This document shows positions 30,884 to 42,059 of a stretch of DNA of 64,000 nt, one piece after another. Within the stretch, counting starts at the first letter, position 1. Each line of letters starts with the position of its first letter. The stretch is from Phymorhynchus buccinoides. Lineage: Eukaryota > Mollusca > Gastropoda > Neogastropoda > Raphitomidae. Location: NCBI GenBank assembly GCA_017654935.2, contig CM065698.1, positions 36,946,742 to 37,010,741 of the forward strand, written 5' to 3'. Under the pieces are notes generated by a model. It saw only the letters and a list, made by a program, of their open reading frames with translations, made no database searches and was not told where the DNA came from. Made by a program: the position numbers and the translations under genes.

Positions 30884-31028
30884 CTTGGTAAGCAGCACTG
30901 GAGACAGGCACAGGTGCCGGGACGGCACCACCATTGGCATGTTGTTGTTGTATACGCTGCCTACGTTTCTCCTCCAGTTCTTTATGGATCTTGTAGATCT
31001 TTTCTGCTATAAAGTGGAAATACTCTCC
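30884..31028 (-). CDS. CBP/p300-like KIX domain, exon C (helix 3 and Gln/Pro linker)
   Basis: Third visible exon of a CBP/p300-type coactivator on the minus strand. In canonical CBP/p300 the KIX domain binds activation domains such as CREB pKID and MLL in the nucleus. A strong acceptor (TTTTTTTTCCAG) precedes GGA, and the phase matches exon B exactly. The sequence EYFHFIAEKIYKI then HKELEEKRR is KIX helix 3, followed by a basic stretch, Gln triplets and a Pro/Val/Ala linker. Human CBP has EYYHLLAEKIYKIQ at this site. The key Tyr of KIYKI is kept, but the Tyr in the EYYH position is Phe and LL is FI. The chosen end is the donor CAAG|GTGTGTGTAATG. An unspliced reading would continue into repeat DNA and stop near 30597. 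48 codons plus one base. Confidence 0.88.
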
Positions 31029-31059
31029 CTGGAAAAAAAGAAGAAAAAGCAAAAAAATA

Positions 31060-31426
31060 ACAAAAATTAATGTTTTTAGAATATCTATTATATCACTAGT
31101 GATAATGATACTGCAAAGCGAATAAGTGTGACAAACCTAAAGTTAGATTATTGCAATCCAGTTGATAGAAAGAAGAAAAACAGAAATGAAAAAAAAATGA
31201 GGGGGGGGGGGGGGATGGTGGAGATGGAGGGGAAGGAAAAATGTAGATGATAGGGAGGAGTGGGGGACAGAACAGGTGAAGTCCTGAAAATGAATTATGG
31301 CTACCAAGCAACCTACTCTCTTCTTAACTAACTACCAAGATCCTACTTCCTATAATCGTTTAAATTAAAGATACAAACCGACACAGATTGTATCTTTTCA
31401 TACTGATCAGGATAACTGTGACGGAT
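31060..31426. other. intron segment with G-run and purine-rich tract
   Basis: Lies within the exon B-C intron. A poly-G run at about 31201-31214 and a GGAGATGGAGGGGAAGGA tract follow. Nothing else recognised. Confidence 0.5.
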
Positions 31427-32280
31427 TGAACCATCTCTTAAGCGTTTCGTCTTTGCTTCGAAACGGTGGTGTCTTTTTGTGGAAAAAAGAAGGAATTGAA
31501 GAGTGATCTTTCCTTATTCGTACTCACTTTCTTTGCTGAGTTTGTCAGTCAAGCTGCGATATGCCTCGGGTCAAGTCGTGCTCCGAGTAGAGCTTTTCTC
31601 TTGCATGTTGATGTAAGAATAGCTGCGTAAGCAGGTGAGCTTTAGTTTAGGTGTTTTAATAATGTTCTTTCTTTTGGTTTAAGGAATAAATTCATTCCGT
31701 TATTGGTTACAGGTTTGAAGGAGACTGTGTGAGAATAATTCTTGGTTTGGTTTGTCGAGGTCAAGTCGATGTAAAGTGGAGAAGATAAATAATTATGAAT
31801 CTGTCCAGATTAATAATTGGAGTGTTGGATACGTTTCGACAGTATATTTATTAGAGGTTTATATGATTAACAGCTCCCAGGCTGGAGGCCGTTCCTGAGG
31901 AAGATGCCAGGACCAGGGCCCAGAGCTCTCTACTTGGTGGGTGCTCCCCGACACTGATGGTTGCGGGTGGAGCGGGTCAGTCGTCTCTTCGGATTAAGTG
32001 GATCGATGCTGATCAAGATCAACCCTACCGTGCTCCCTGACGCTGGATTCAGGTGGAGCGGGTCAGCCGTCTCTTCGGTTGAATTGGATCGACGCTGATC
32101 AAAGAAAAGAAAGCTAATTTTGGATTGTGACGTCAGCGGTGAAAACAAAACAACGCGCGGAGAAGAATTAAATTGTGTTTGTGGCGCCTGGGGAGAAAAG
32201 TAGTTTAGATTATTTAAACGTGCACAGTAGTTTTGTATGATTTGTGGCCAACGCGGGAAAAGTATTGTAGTTGGAACTTA
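31427..32280 (+). mobile_element. possible solo LTR or LTR fragment
   Basis: Begins TGTGACGGATTGAACC, the style of a Gypsy LTR start. It carries a tandem repeat of a GGTGGAGCGGGTCAG-containing segment (about 31948-32030 and 32036-32100). I could not find a matching CA end or target duplication, so the right boundary and the class are uncertain. It lies in the KIX intron, opposite to the gene's direction. Confidence 0.35.
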
Positions 32281-33190
32281 AGTTTAGATTCATCTAAGTA
32301 TTTGTCTTGTGTTTCTCATTCTGTGTTGAGTAAAAACTGTTGTGTGACCTGGAAGTTGGTTTGACATAAATGTTTTGTACGGATGTATGTGTGTAACAAA
32401 CAAAGGGAGAATGAACATGCATGAGTGAGTCAGATACCCCAAACCCTCTTCCTGACAATAATAGAGGCGATCTCTTACCGCAGTACTTCTTAAAGCGGTA
32501 ACAACCGATCCCTGGGATCGGGTCTCGCTTGTCAGAAATGTGCTGACTCGCACAGCCAGGAAAAAAGGATGGTTGTAGTCTCTCGGCTATAACATGGAGT
32601 ACTGGAGAAAATTGAAAAACAGGCAAGGCAGGGGTCCAGAGGCTACCGAGGGCTCTGGCAGGGTACAGGGCTGGGGGGTCAGGGGGCTATGCCACCCTGA
32701 AGCTGAAGAAAAAGCAAAATTAGACTCAATTTGAAGCTTATTTCAGGCTTGTAAAGTGAGAATTCAATACTTTTTTCCCCTTGAACTTTGAATCCAATGT
32801 TTTTTTGTGGTCAAAATTTTGAAAAACAGTCGCTGTCTGGTTTTCAATTTTTGAAAAACAGGCGCCGCCTGGTATCCGAGGCAAGGTTGCATCCATGCTA
32901 CAGGGGCCTATGGAAAGGAGTGGTGCAGCCAGCGAGGTTCGAGAGACTAGTGACCTAAAACTGCCATCGCTTCGTATATATATATATATATATATATACC
33001 ACAGGCGTGGGTTTAAACATCAAACTAGCAATACCACTTGGAAATTTCTAGCCATCTAAAAGAATTATTTAAATTGAAAAGAATCTCGTTTTCTAAGCCA
33101 TTTAGAGAATGTTTCCTTCTGGACTAGTATGTATGGTCTCTCTCAACAATGCCTCCACACTTATGCACTTGATACCTTATTTAAAGGATA
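32281..33190. other. intron segment, repeats
   Basis: Part of the exon B-C intron. It contains a (TA)n tract at about 32975-32998 and two similar TTTTGAAAAACAG segments near 32817-32865. No exon seen. Confidence 0.4.
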
Positions 33191-33219
33191 TTTCAGGAAA
33201 AAGGCACACAAATACTTAC

Positions 33220-33337
33220 TCGGTCTTCTGCCATCTCAAAGAAATTCCCTTCCACTTTCGCAGCATATGCGACTAAATATTTGAATCTGTGGTCTTGTAT
33301 TTCACAAGGGCTTGGATTTGGAAAGATAGCTTGCAAT
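33220..33337 (-). CDS. CBP/p300-like KIX domain, exon B (G2 turn and helix 2)
   Basis: Minus strand. The acceptor TTGTTTATTTCAG and donor CCGA|GTAAGTATT are both strong. The first base completes the split Leu codon from exon A, and 39 codons follow: LQAIFPNPSP, then a region around helix 2 (LVAYAAKVEG), ending FFEMAEDR. Human CBP reads LVQAIFPTPDP and NLVAYAKKVEGDMYE, so the fold-defining residues (QAIFP, LVAYA, KVEG) are kept, while the segment after the Pro turn (CEIQDHRFKY) is changed. Introns of 2.0 kb upstream and 2.2 kb downstream. No stop or frameshift. Confidence 0.9.
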
Positions 33338-33367
33338 CTGAAATAAACAAACAAGCTCTTCTTTAAA

Positions 33368-33720
33368 TACCACATTTTTCAGACTGTATTTGGTACTTTA
33401 TAGTCTCTGTGAAAATTGGGTTGCTCCCACCTTGAGAGCGCGTAGCAGCCAGAGGCACATTACCCAGTTTATTTTTAATTTGCATGCGATTTTTGTGTGA
33501 CTGACAAGGAAGGAAAGGGGGTAAATTTTGACCAAATGACAACTTTTTCGTTGTCACTGGGTTTAAAATGTGCTAACGTGATACTTCTACCCAGACTGAG
33601 ACCACTGCGCCTTATAGGACTACTAAAATAGTATGAAAATATAAGAAAATCTGAATTTTGTGTCAGATTTGGGGGTGCGCCTTATAATCAGGTGCACCTT
33701 ATAGTCTGACAAATACGGTA
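33368..33720. mobile_element. MITE with ACCGTATTTTTC-type ends holding a nested SINE fragment
   Basis: The left end TACCACATTTTTCAGACTG and right end ATAGTCTGACAAATACGGTA are imperfect inverted repeats. Inner GTGCGCCTTATAATCAGGTG and GCGCCTTATAGGAC motifs match the same family at 60163-61665. The SINE fragment 33389-33580 sits inside, just after the left end. The left end lies only 28 bp upstream of the exon B 3' splice site (minus-strand sense). Confidence 0.7.
33389..33580 (-). mobile_element. tRNA-derived SINE, copy 3 (5'-truncated)
   Basis: Reverse complement of the SINE body: CCAGTGACAACGAAAAAGTT, CGCATGCAAA, GCCTCTGGCTGC and GGTGGGAGCAACCC. The tRNA head is missing, as expected for incomplete reverse transcription. 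Confidence 0.82.
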
Positions 33721-35341
33721 ACTTACCAGAAAAATACATGGACATGAAACAGTTAATACCTGTTGTTCTCGTGTCTCACTCGTACCAACAAACACAAGTA
33801 TCCAGTTCTTTAACCAACTTTACTCTCCTAGTAAAACATGGCGGAAACCCCCAGCCAGATTGCAACCGTCTTGCGCATGACAACAATGTATCAAAGTTAC
33901 AAGCGCCAAAATAAAATAATAAATCATGAATAACATAACAACTAACATATAAACTTAAAGTTAAATACTAGAATGATTATAAACAAATAATAAAACTTAG
34001 AACAAAACATAATTAAAAGAAAACAATGAATATGTGAACAGTACCCGTTCAACTAAAATAAAGTCAATAAGGTTATATGCACGGCACTCTGCTAATTCTA
34101 AACACCTGTATCACTGTCACTCAGTGTATGTCTTGCTAACATTCATAAAAATCGAATTTGTCACCAAAACAATTTAGTGGATACAGTTAATTAGTTTATT
34201 TAATATGATATATTTGTCCAAAATGCTTTGGGAGAATTTTAATCATCAGAATCGTCTAGTGGTCACAATACACACTATTTTTCACTCTGTCCCCATGGCA
34301 ACGCAGTGGTATATATGCAAGTCATACTATGACTATCCTATTAATGTGTTGTCATGGATAATGAATGAAAATTAGCAATGTGTATTTTGACCAGAATGTA
34401 TAATTTTCTCAAGTTCAGTTTGGCTGCTGACTTTGTGCCTTATACTCCAGAAAGAAACCTTTTAATCGCCTAGAAAACAAGATTTTTCATTATTTGAGAT
34501 GGCTAAAAAAATTCCACCCGGTATTGGTAGTATGTATCCTCATTTTGAACAGGACATAACTTTTAATAAGTGGCAATTTTTTTTATCATAATACTTCTAA
34601 AACATCATACTACCAACACCAGTTGAAATTCTTTTAGCCGTCTGAAATAATTTTTAAAAAATGAAACAATCTCGTTTTCTAGGCGATTTAGAGGTTTCCT
34701 TCTGGACTATTAGAGTTGAAGGTAACACTAACAGTGAAGTTAGTTGTTTTTTTAAATGAATAGAAATACAAGATTTTAAAAGAAACTCATACAAACAGCA
34801 TGAAAAGAGGACTGTAAAGATGTGAAACCCCTGTCATTAGTAGCAAATTGTCTCATCAATCAGCAGTTTATAAATCTTTGAAATGTATAAATCGGCTGAC
34901 AATTTTCATGGTTGTTAATTTAACATCCTTACACTCAGTTGCAGAATTCTCACCTCAGAGAACTTGAAAAAGTTATATTTCTTGCAAAAACAAATCAGGT
35001 CATTAAACAATTTTTTAATTTTTAAATGAGTCGAAAATAACTTAAATTCAAATAACTTACAAAAAAAGTCACAGTTTAAAAAAGCTCATCAAGGAATTTA
35101 ACTGTAATATCTTTAGTGACTGTGTGAGTGGGTGGGTACACACGTGTGCGTGTATGAGTGTGTGCAATAGAAAACACATACACGTATGCTGACAAATTTC
35201 TCACATATATGCACTGCAAAGCATCAGTCTTAATAAAACCGAGCCTTTCTTATTCAAGACTGTACCTGTAAAAATGTATAAACTTTGTTTTCTAAAATAT
35301 TTTTTAAATGCAAACTGGCACTAACAATGATCAAAACTTAC
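33721..35341. other. exon A-B intron, unassigned
   Basis: AT-rich. An inverted pair near 34435-34520 and 34600-34700 shares TTCCAGAAAGAAACC-like and CGCCTAGAAAACGA-type motifs, with AATGCAAGCATTTTAGCC-like cores between. It is possibly a diverged foldback element. No exon. Confidence 0.4.
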
Positions 35342-35475
35342 AACTTGTGTATCAAGTGATTTCTCAGGTCACGAGTGATCTGAGTGTGCCATTCCTTTTG
35401 GATGGAAGAAGCAACGGCGTAGTTTGGGTTCATCGCTGAATCTTGGTTGTGCTGTCTGGGAATTGTTGGTTGATG
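35342..35475 (-). CDS. CBP/p300-like KIX domain, exon A (N-linker and helix 1)
   Basis: Minus strand, 134 bp. Acceptor TTTTGTTTTCAG ends at 35476; donor AAGTT|GTAAGTTTTG starts at 35341. It is read in phase 0 for 44 codons: a Gln/Asn/Pro-rich linker, then SSIQKEWHTQITRDLRNHL and IHK, ending with two bases of a Leu codon. Human CBP has WHEHVTQDLRSHLVHKLVQA, so Trp, His, the DLR (Arg methylated by CARM1 in human CBP) and HK positions are conserved. The gene enters the window from the right and TAZ1-coding exons should lie upstream, but none is recognisable in 35.5-64 kb. Confidence 0.9.
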
Positions 35476-35884
35476 CTGAAAACAAAACAAAAAATTCTTA
35501 TAAACTGAATTCAAATATAATCTAATAAAGCATAGTTTGATCAATGTCTGTGCAGTTGTCTAGTTTAGTAATTATTCACCACAAAAGTTGAAAATGCTGT
35601 TGTCAAAAAGCCAGACCCAAGACAGTTACATGTATATCATAATTCTTGAAAAACATCACCCTAGGCGAGCAGTGATGTACCAACTGAAATGCCAGTTTGA
35701 AATGGTGCAAACCTTCTCAAACCATTGATAATGCTTCAGATTGCTTGCCTCTATTCCTAGAAGTAGAACGTCCTCCTTCCTTGATATGACACTTTGAAAG
35801 CGTACAGTCATACTCATAGGCAATGTGTACACAGGTAATACGTGAAATGATCATGCAGCGTAGAAACACCATGGAGAAGGTCCA

Positions 35885-36506
35885 ACTACCAACTCCAGAG
35901 CATGCCCCATGCAAAATCCCTGGGTGTAAACTGTAACTATCTCCACTGAACTTAAGTGGGACGCTTATGTCAACAAAGTGGTGAACAGGGCAAACAAAAC
36001 CCTTGGCTTCCGGAGGAGGGCCCTGAAGATAAATAACAAAAAGCTCAAGCAACAGGCCTGCAAGGCAATGGTACGTGCCCTCCTGGAATACACCAGTCCA
36101 GTCTGGTACCGACACAATAAGGGCAGCATCGATGCCTTAATCAATCAATCAATCAAAATATTTATTGTCTTTAAAACATAAAGAAATTCTGTGTCTGGCA
36201 TGCACATATACAAATAGAGACAATAAGACAATATACAGTAAATAATATCATAAAAATTAAATTACAATACAATATAACACACACACATACACACACACAC
36301 TTAGAAAGAATCCAGAGCCGAGCTGCAAGACGGGTGGCCCAGGACTTCTATGCGACAAGATCAGCAGACCTCAAGAATACCCTGAAATGGCCCTTCTTCA
36401 AGAAGTTCTTGAGAACCGCAGTTCTAACTGAAGCCTGCCTGAAAACACACAGGTCTTCTGTCCATCAATACCAAATACTCACCAACAAATACACAACAGA
36501 AGAATA
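35885..36506 (+). pseudogene. LINE RT C-terminal relic, split by a retroposon
   Basis: Non-LTR RT thumb/C-terminal sequence: KWDAYVNKVVNRANKTLGF, KLKQQACKAMVRALLEY and SPVWYRHNKGSIDAL up to 36137, resuming LERIQSRAARRVAQDFYA at about 36300 and ending in TAA near 36506. Upstream sequence has lost its frame. The family is CR1/jockey-like by motif order. 5'-truncated and not functional. Confidence 0.78.
36138..36299 (-). mobile_element. short LINE/SINE 3' end with (GATT)n tail inserted in the LINE relic
   Basis: On the minus strand it ends ...GACAATAAATATTTTGATT with further GATT repeats. CTTA occurs at both edges (36135-36138 and about 36299-36302), and without the insert the flanking codons run on in frame (GATGCC-TTA-GAAAGA). 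A CACACA tract lies at its 5' end. The host LINE was still in frame at the insertion point. Confidence 0.7.
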
Positions 36507-36668
36507 AGTCTCCATCAGTCCCACTCTGCTGCCTACGACATTACAACTCCAAGCCACAGAACACAATCCACATTTTCCGCTGGACCATCCCACAGTGCCT
36601 CCCAGAAGCAGACCTAAAACCGAGGTCCTGTGTGCGAATGCACGCACAAGATCTTGCGCACACGTTAA

Positions 36669-36924
36669 CCCTTTCACCGCCAACCGTATTTCAACCCAAA
36701 ATGTCAATTACGTTTACTTGCATAGAGAACAAAATCCATGTGCAATATTGGGGATTCTTCTGTGACATAATATATAAAATAAGGTCTATCCTTACCTCCC
36801 AAAACTGAGACAATAGGGTCTTTGGATAATAGACCCCAATTTGATGCCTTTTACTAGTTTTAGTGACATGGGTGTTAAATCACTGTGGTGCTAAAATGCG
36901 ACTTTGGCGGTGAAACAGAAAGGG
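36669..36924 (+). mobile_element. piggyBac-like MITE with TTAA target, copy 1
   Basis: TTAA at 36665-36668 and 36925-36928 flank 256 bp that begin CCCTTTCACCGCCA and end TGGCGGTGAAACAGAAAGGG. A TTAA target and CCC...GGG termini are diagnostic of the piggyBac superfamily. Copy 2 is at 43053-43290 in the same orientation. No coding capacity. Confidence 0.88.
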
Positions 36925-36928
36925 TTAA

Positions 36929-37887
36929 AGCCCATTCCACTATTCAGTATGACTATGAGTAGGCCGTGTGGAATGCTGGTGGAATGGATACACAAACTCA
37001 CAAAGCATGCATCCTGTGCGCCAATAGCAGTCTAAACAAAGACTTTGGGCGTGGGGCAGGATAAACATCCCCAATCAGAAGAAGAAGCAGTTGCCTCCTC
37101 TCAGTCATTGAAGGCATTCAAAAGAGGCCTTCCCCAAACACCTCCACTGGAACCAAAACCAGGGACCGGGAAATAGGGATCATAGATCATAGAACTAGAA
37201 GTGGCAAAAGAAGAGCAGGAGCTGTGCCAGTCAGGGTTCGCCCCTGGGGATCACTACGGTAGGCGGACTGGTCTTGCCCAGATACTGTTATTACTCTATG
37301 GTCCAACTTAAAAAACAAAAACAACTACAGATCCACACTCTGCCATTAACTTGTGACTAAGCATAAAATAAACTAGGTTTTATTTTATGTTTACTTTCCT
37401 TTTCTATTAGGCTATTCCTGTCTCCTCTTTCTCTAATTAGAGAAAAAAAAATCTGGATGGGATGTATTATAAGCCGCGAGGCTTAGGCAGAAGCCAGTCC
37501 CTATGCTACTACTACTACTACTACTACGGTACTACTAGTACTACATAACTTCTAACAATTGTGTCACGCAAGATCTTTTTTCTCAGAATCCATGTTGACA
37601 GTTAACAATATAACATGCAAATTAGTATCACTAAAATGGGACACAGTGACAATAGACTGAATAGTATCCCTAACTATGCTTTCTATTAATTCTAAAACTT
37701 TACATACAATACAAGTCAAACTTAGTTACAGGACGATAACTGACAATGTGTCGATGGTTTCCAAATAATTATCCAGCAACACTTGTCACTTCCCTCTCCC
37801 CCCCAATTCCCTCCACCTCTACCCCTCCCCCTGTAACTAAGGCGCTCTTCCGCAGATCCCCAATTTCTACAGTGACAGAAATGTCAG
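36929..37887. other. unassigned, with GAA-tail retroposon scar and TAC repeat
   Basis: GGATAAACATCCCCAA followed by GAAGAAGAAG near 37050-37087 repeats the motif at about 8428-8464, so it is a retroposon 3' end. (TAC)n at 37505-37530. No host exon found. Confidence 0.4.
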
Positions 37888-38237
37888 TATTAGGTATTAG
37901 GTACTTTATAGTCACAGAGGTGTCTCTGTGAAATTCAGGTTGCTCCCACCTGGAGAGCGCGTCGCAGCCAGAGGCGCGCCACCCAATTTTATTTTTTTTT
38001 GCATGCGATTTTTGTCACTGATGGGGGTGTAAATTTTGACGAAATGACAACTTTTTCGTTGCCACTGGGTTTAACGTATGCTAAGTGCATGGGCACACAG
38101 GACCTCATCCGAAAGACTCCACGTTCAGACCGTTAAGGCCTAGTGCAGAATGAGAGGAAAAAATCCCCTGTACCCAGGTTCGAACTCGGGTTTACTTGAC
38201 ATGAAGCGAACGCGATACCACTGTGCCACTCTACACC
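37888..38237 (-). mobile_element. tRNA-derived SINE, copy 2 (full length)
   Basis: The reverse complement starts GGTGTAGAGTGGCACAGTGG (A-box), with the B-box AGTTCGAACCTG at 38175-38186, the conserved GGAGTCTTTCGGATGAGG block, and TACCTAATACCTAATA at the 3' end (37888-37905). It is colinear with the copy at 189-570 with small deletions. Confidence 0.88.
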
Positions 38238-38274
38238 TTATGGCTTTGAGGAAGGAATTAAGAAATATGAAACG

Positions 38275-39330
38275 GCGTGATAAGGTCAGGTCAGGTAGTT
38301 AGGACATTAGGCCTCGCGGCCTCTTCACTGTCCTGTCATTTTTGTTTGAACTGTTGCACAGCTGAGAGGTTTTTGTATTTTGTTTTCAGCAAATCTGCCT
38401 TTTAGTCATGCTCGTATTGTAGTTTTGATATGTTGGTGTATCCACCAAGGAGGTTTTTGAATTGTGTTAGATTCTGTGCTCGTTTAATATGTGCAGGAAG
38501 AGTATTCCAAAACTTTGTTACTCTGTTAGAAAATAATTTTTTTCAAATATTAGTTCGGCTATACTGGGTTAGTATTTTTAAATCACTGTTAGTGTTACGG
38601 GTTCTTGAGTCAGTTGTTAGCTGGAACAAAGATTTATTAGTATTGTTATCACTGTGAAAAATTTTGTATGTATTTATCAGATCCCCACGAATTCTTCTGT
38701 ATTTCAGAGATGGTAATTTCAACTTTCTTAGTCTGTGTTTGTAATCAAGGTGACTTAACGCCTTTAATCAATTTTGTTGCTCGTCTTTGGACCCTTTCTA
38801 ATGCTGCCGATTGCCTTTTTAAAAACGGACTCCAAACCTGATTTCCATACTCTAGATGAGGTCTGACCAAACTTTTATTATATAGTTTTAAAAATACTAT
38901 ATTATCTAACCCAATAAAACTTCTTCTAATTAGGCCCAGCATTTTGTTGCCTTTACCAATAGCCGTATTAATGTGGTTATCAAATGTTAATCCAGATCGA
39001 GTCAAAGATGACTCCAAGATCCTTTTCCTCTTCGCAAGTTTTTAGAATATGTTTGTCGGTACCATGTGAGATTTCATAATTGCAACTTGGATTATTCTTT
39101 CTTAAATCAGTAAATGCATCACCGTACATTTACTATCGTTAAAATACAGATTCCATTTCTCTTCAGTTTATTAGTCTGCCAATGTCATGTTGAATTGTTT
39201 TAGAATTCTTTGAAGTATTGTATATTTTGGTATCGTCCGCCAAAAAATTACATATATGTTTTCTATTTGATCCGGTAGATCATTAATGAAAATTGTGAAC
39301 AGAATGGGGCCTATCATTTGATAAGAAATA
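38275..39330 (-). pseudogene. LINE RT relic with 3' UTR
   Basis: On the minus strand: a GPILFTIFINDLPDQI (RT block with degenerate downstream catalytic region) near 39300, LTFDNHINTAIGKGNKMLGL and LVRPHLEYGNQVWSPF near 38850-39010, ERVQRRATKLIKG, then a frameshifted end with KFWNTLPAHIKRAQNLTQFK near 38430. The 3' UTR (38275-38425) matches the fragment at 8307-8490. Several frameshifts; inactive. CR1/jockey-like. Confidence 0.8.
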
Positions 39331-39681
39331 TTGAAGACCTGAACTTTGAAGGAAGGAACCAAGGAAGGGTATGATTTGTGCTGCGATAATTTACCCCCAA
39401 CATTCTTCTTATTCTAAACCAAAGCAACTAACCTTCGTGGATACAAACACCTTCACAATGGTTAATGGAAACCTCGGATTGCTTGCTTCTGTTCCTAGAA
39501 GTAGAACCTCCTCGTTCCTTGAAAGTCTGCGCAGGAAATAAGCGAACTGACCACGCGAGTGCGCTGAAGTTGTCGAGCAAAAGACCTTCCTGTCAAACAC
39601 ACGTGCTCCATGTGTTTACAATCAGGACGAGGCTCGCTTCTTTGTTCTTTTTTTGTTGTAACAGGGGAAGTCATCGTGAAT

Positions 39682-39717
<36 letters not shown>

Positions 39718-39725
39718 AAAAATGG
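39331..39725. other. repeat mosaic with (TC)n
   Basis: GATTGCTTGCTTCTGTTCCT AGAAGTAGAAC near 39477 recurs at about 35728. CATGTGTTTACAATCAGGAC near 39611 recurs at about 8538. (TC)n at 39688-39712. No gene. Confidence 0.5.
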
Positions 39726-39726
39726 T

Positions 39727-40324
39727 GTTTTACGTCCTCTCGGTCTGGAACAGACACATAAGGGACATTTGTAAATACAAAGATGGTGGGAACAATACTG
39801 GAGGCAATACCCGGAGGCAGTGCACCACCAGTAAAGTCCCGATTTTTGTTAACAATACAGATAGCCTTTAATGTACCTACTACTTGTGGCGGTGCCATAG
39901 CCGATGAGGTTTAACCGAGGCGTGGTCACCGCTACAGCTATCTGTATTAATAAAAAAAATCGGGACTTTACTGGTTTCGTACTGCCTCCGGGGATTGCCT
40001 CCAGTATTGTTCCAACCATATTTGTATTTACAAATGTCCCATATGTGTCTGATTCAGACCAAGAGGACGTAAAACTCCATTTTCTCTCGTCGCCGCTACA
40101 GCTGTCTGTATTAATATTTGTCGAGAGGACGTAAAACACCAGTTACCACCTGTATTAATATTTTAAAAAATCGGGACTTTTCTGGTTTCGTACTGCCTCC
40201 GGGCATTGCCTCGAGTATTGTTCCGGCCATATTTGTATTTACAAATGTCCCATATGTGTCTGACTGATTCAGACCAAGAGGACGTAAAACACCACAACAC
40301 ACACACGCACATCATAGTACACCG

Positions 40325-40358
<34 letters not shown>

Positions 40359-41075
40359 CCACTGTCAGTACCACAACCTTACCACATTATGACTGGGGTG
40401 AGGGAGGGAGAGGGAGGAGGAGGATGGGTGGGTGGGGGCTACAACAGCTTCATTTAATGAATGCAACATCCATAATATCGTCATTTTCGTCGACGTTTCC
40501 TCCGCTGACGAAGCACAACGTAGATGACGGCCAGTGTGAGGTAACCCGCCACAGCCTCTGTGAACATACAGAGGACAAGAAACCACAGGGATTTAGGCAA
40601 AACAAGCATATCTCTGTCTCTCTCTGTTTTTCTCTCGTGTCTCTGTCTGTGTCTGTCTTTATCTGCAACATACACAAAGAGGACACGAAACCACAGGGAC
40701 AGGGTTCACATCTGCATTGTACAACAAATCTGGACTTTCCTGGTGTTGCACTGCCTCCGGGCATTGCCTCCAGGATCGTTCCCACCATCTTTATATTGTC
40801 TAGCCTAGGGGAAGACGGGGTAAAAAGCGCATGGGCGGGTAAGAAGCCCACCCCAATTATCTCATGAAAATAAAGAAAATGTCAGTCAAATTTGCCCATG
40901 AGACGAATGCTAGACATTAACGCTCGTCTCATGGGCAAAATGAGACTGAAATTTGCTTCATTTCATGAGATAATTGGGGTGGGCTTCTTACCCGCCCATG
41001 CGCTTTTTACCCCGTCTTCCCCTACTAATGTCCCATATATGTGTCGGTTCCAAACCGGAAGACGTTAAGCAGATT
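39727..41075. mobile_element. cluster of four SINE-like copies
   Basis: Copies at about 39727-39880 (minus), 39905-40095 (plus, with hairpin head GAGGTTTAACCGAGGCGTGG), 40150-40298 (plus) and 40725-41075 (plus, split by the MITE 40808-41022). Shared body: AATCGGGACTTT, CTGCCTCCGGGCATTGCC, TTTGTATTTACAAATGTCCC, and the tail AAGAGGACGTAAAAC. The first two are head to head around 39885, forming a large inverted repeat. CA and TC microsatellites lie at the 3' ends. Confidence 0.75.
40808..41022 (-). mobile_element. palindromic MITE with TA target duplication, copy 2
   Basis: Same family as 7770-7983: GGGGAAGACGGGG start, CCCCGTCTTCCCC end, TA at 40806-40807 and 41023-41024. The central asymmetry (GAATGCTAGACATTAACG) is the reverse complement of the first copy's centre, so it is inserted in the opposite orientation. 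Confidence 0.92.
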
Positions 41076-41119
41076 TTCTTCTTCTCCACAGGGATTGAGG
41101 GCATAGTCGCCAAAAAACA

Positions 41120-41767
<648 letters not shown>

Positions 41768-41845
<78 letters not shown>

Positions 41846-41946
41846 GTGCGTGTGTGTGTGTGCGTGCGCGCGCGTGCGTGTGTGTGTGTGCGTGCGTGCG
41901 CGTGTGTGCGTGCGTGCGCGCGTGTGTGCGTGCGTGCGTGCGCGCT
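41768..41946 (+). repeat. (TG)n grading into (CG/TG)n
   Basis: Pure TG to about 41840, then alternating GTGCGTGCGCGC to 41946. This is an alternating purine-pyrimidine tract with Z-DNA potential. Confidence 0.92.
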
Positions 41947-42059
41947 TGCTTGTGCATAGAGAGTGGGAGATAGACGAACAGACAGACAGATATACATAGA
42001 CAGACAGATAGACACAGACAGACATAGAGACAGACTTTTTGTTTATATTGCACTTAGGG

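Noticed and set aside
31427..32280. A complete LTR retrotransposon in the KIX intron
   Set aside because: No second LTR, primer-binding site, polyprotein or target duplication was found; kept only as a possible solo LTR fragment.
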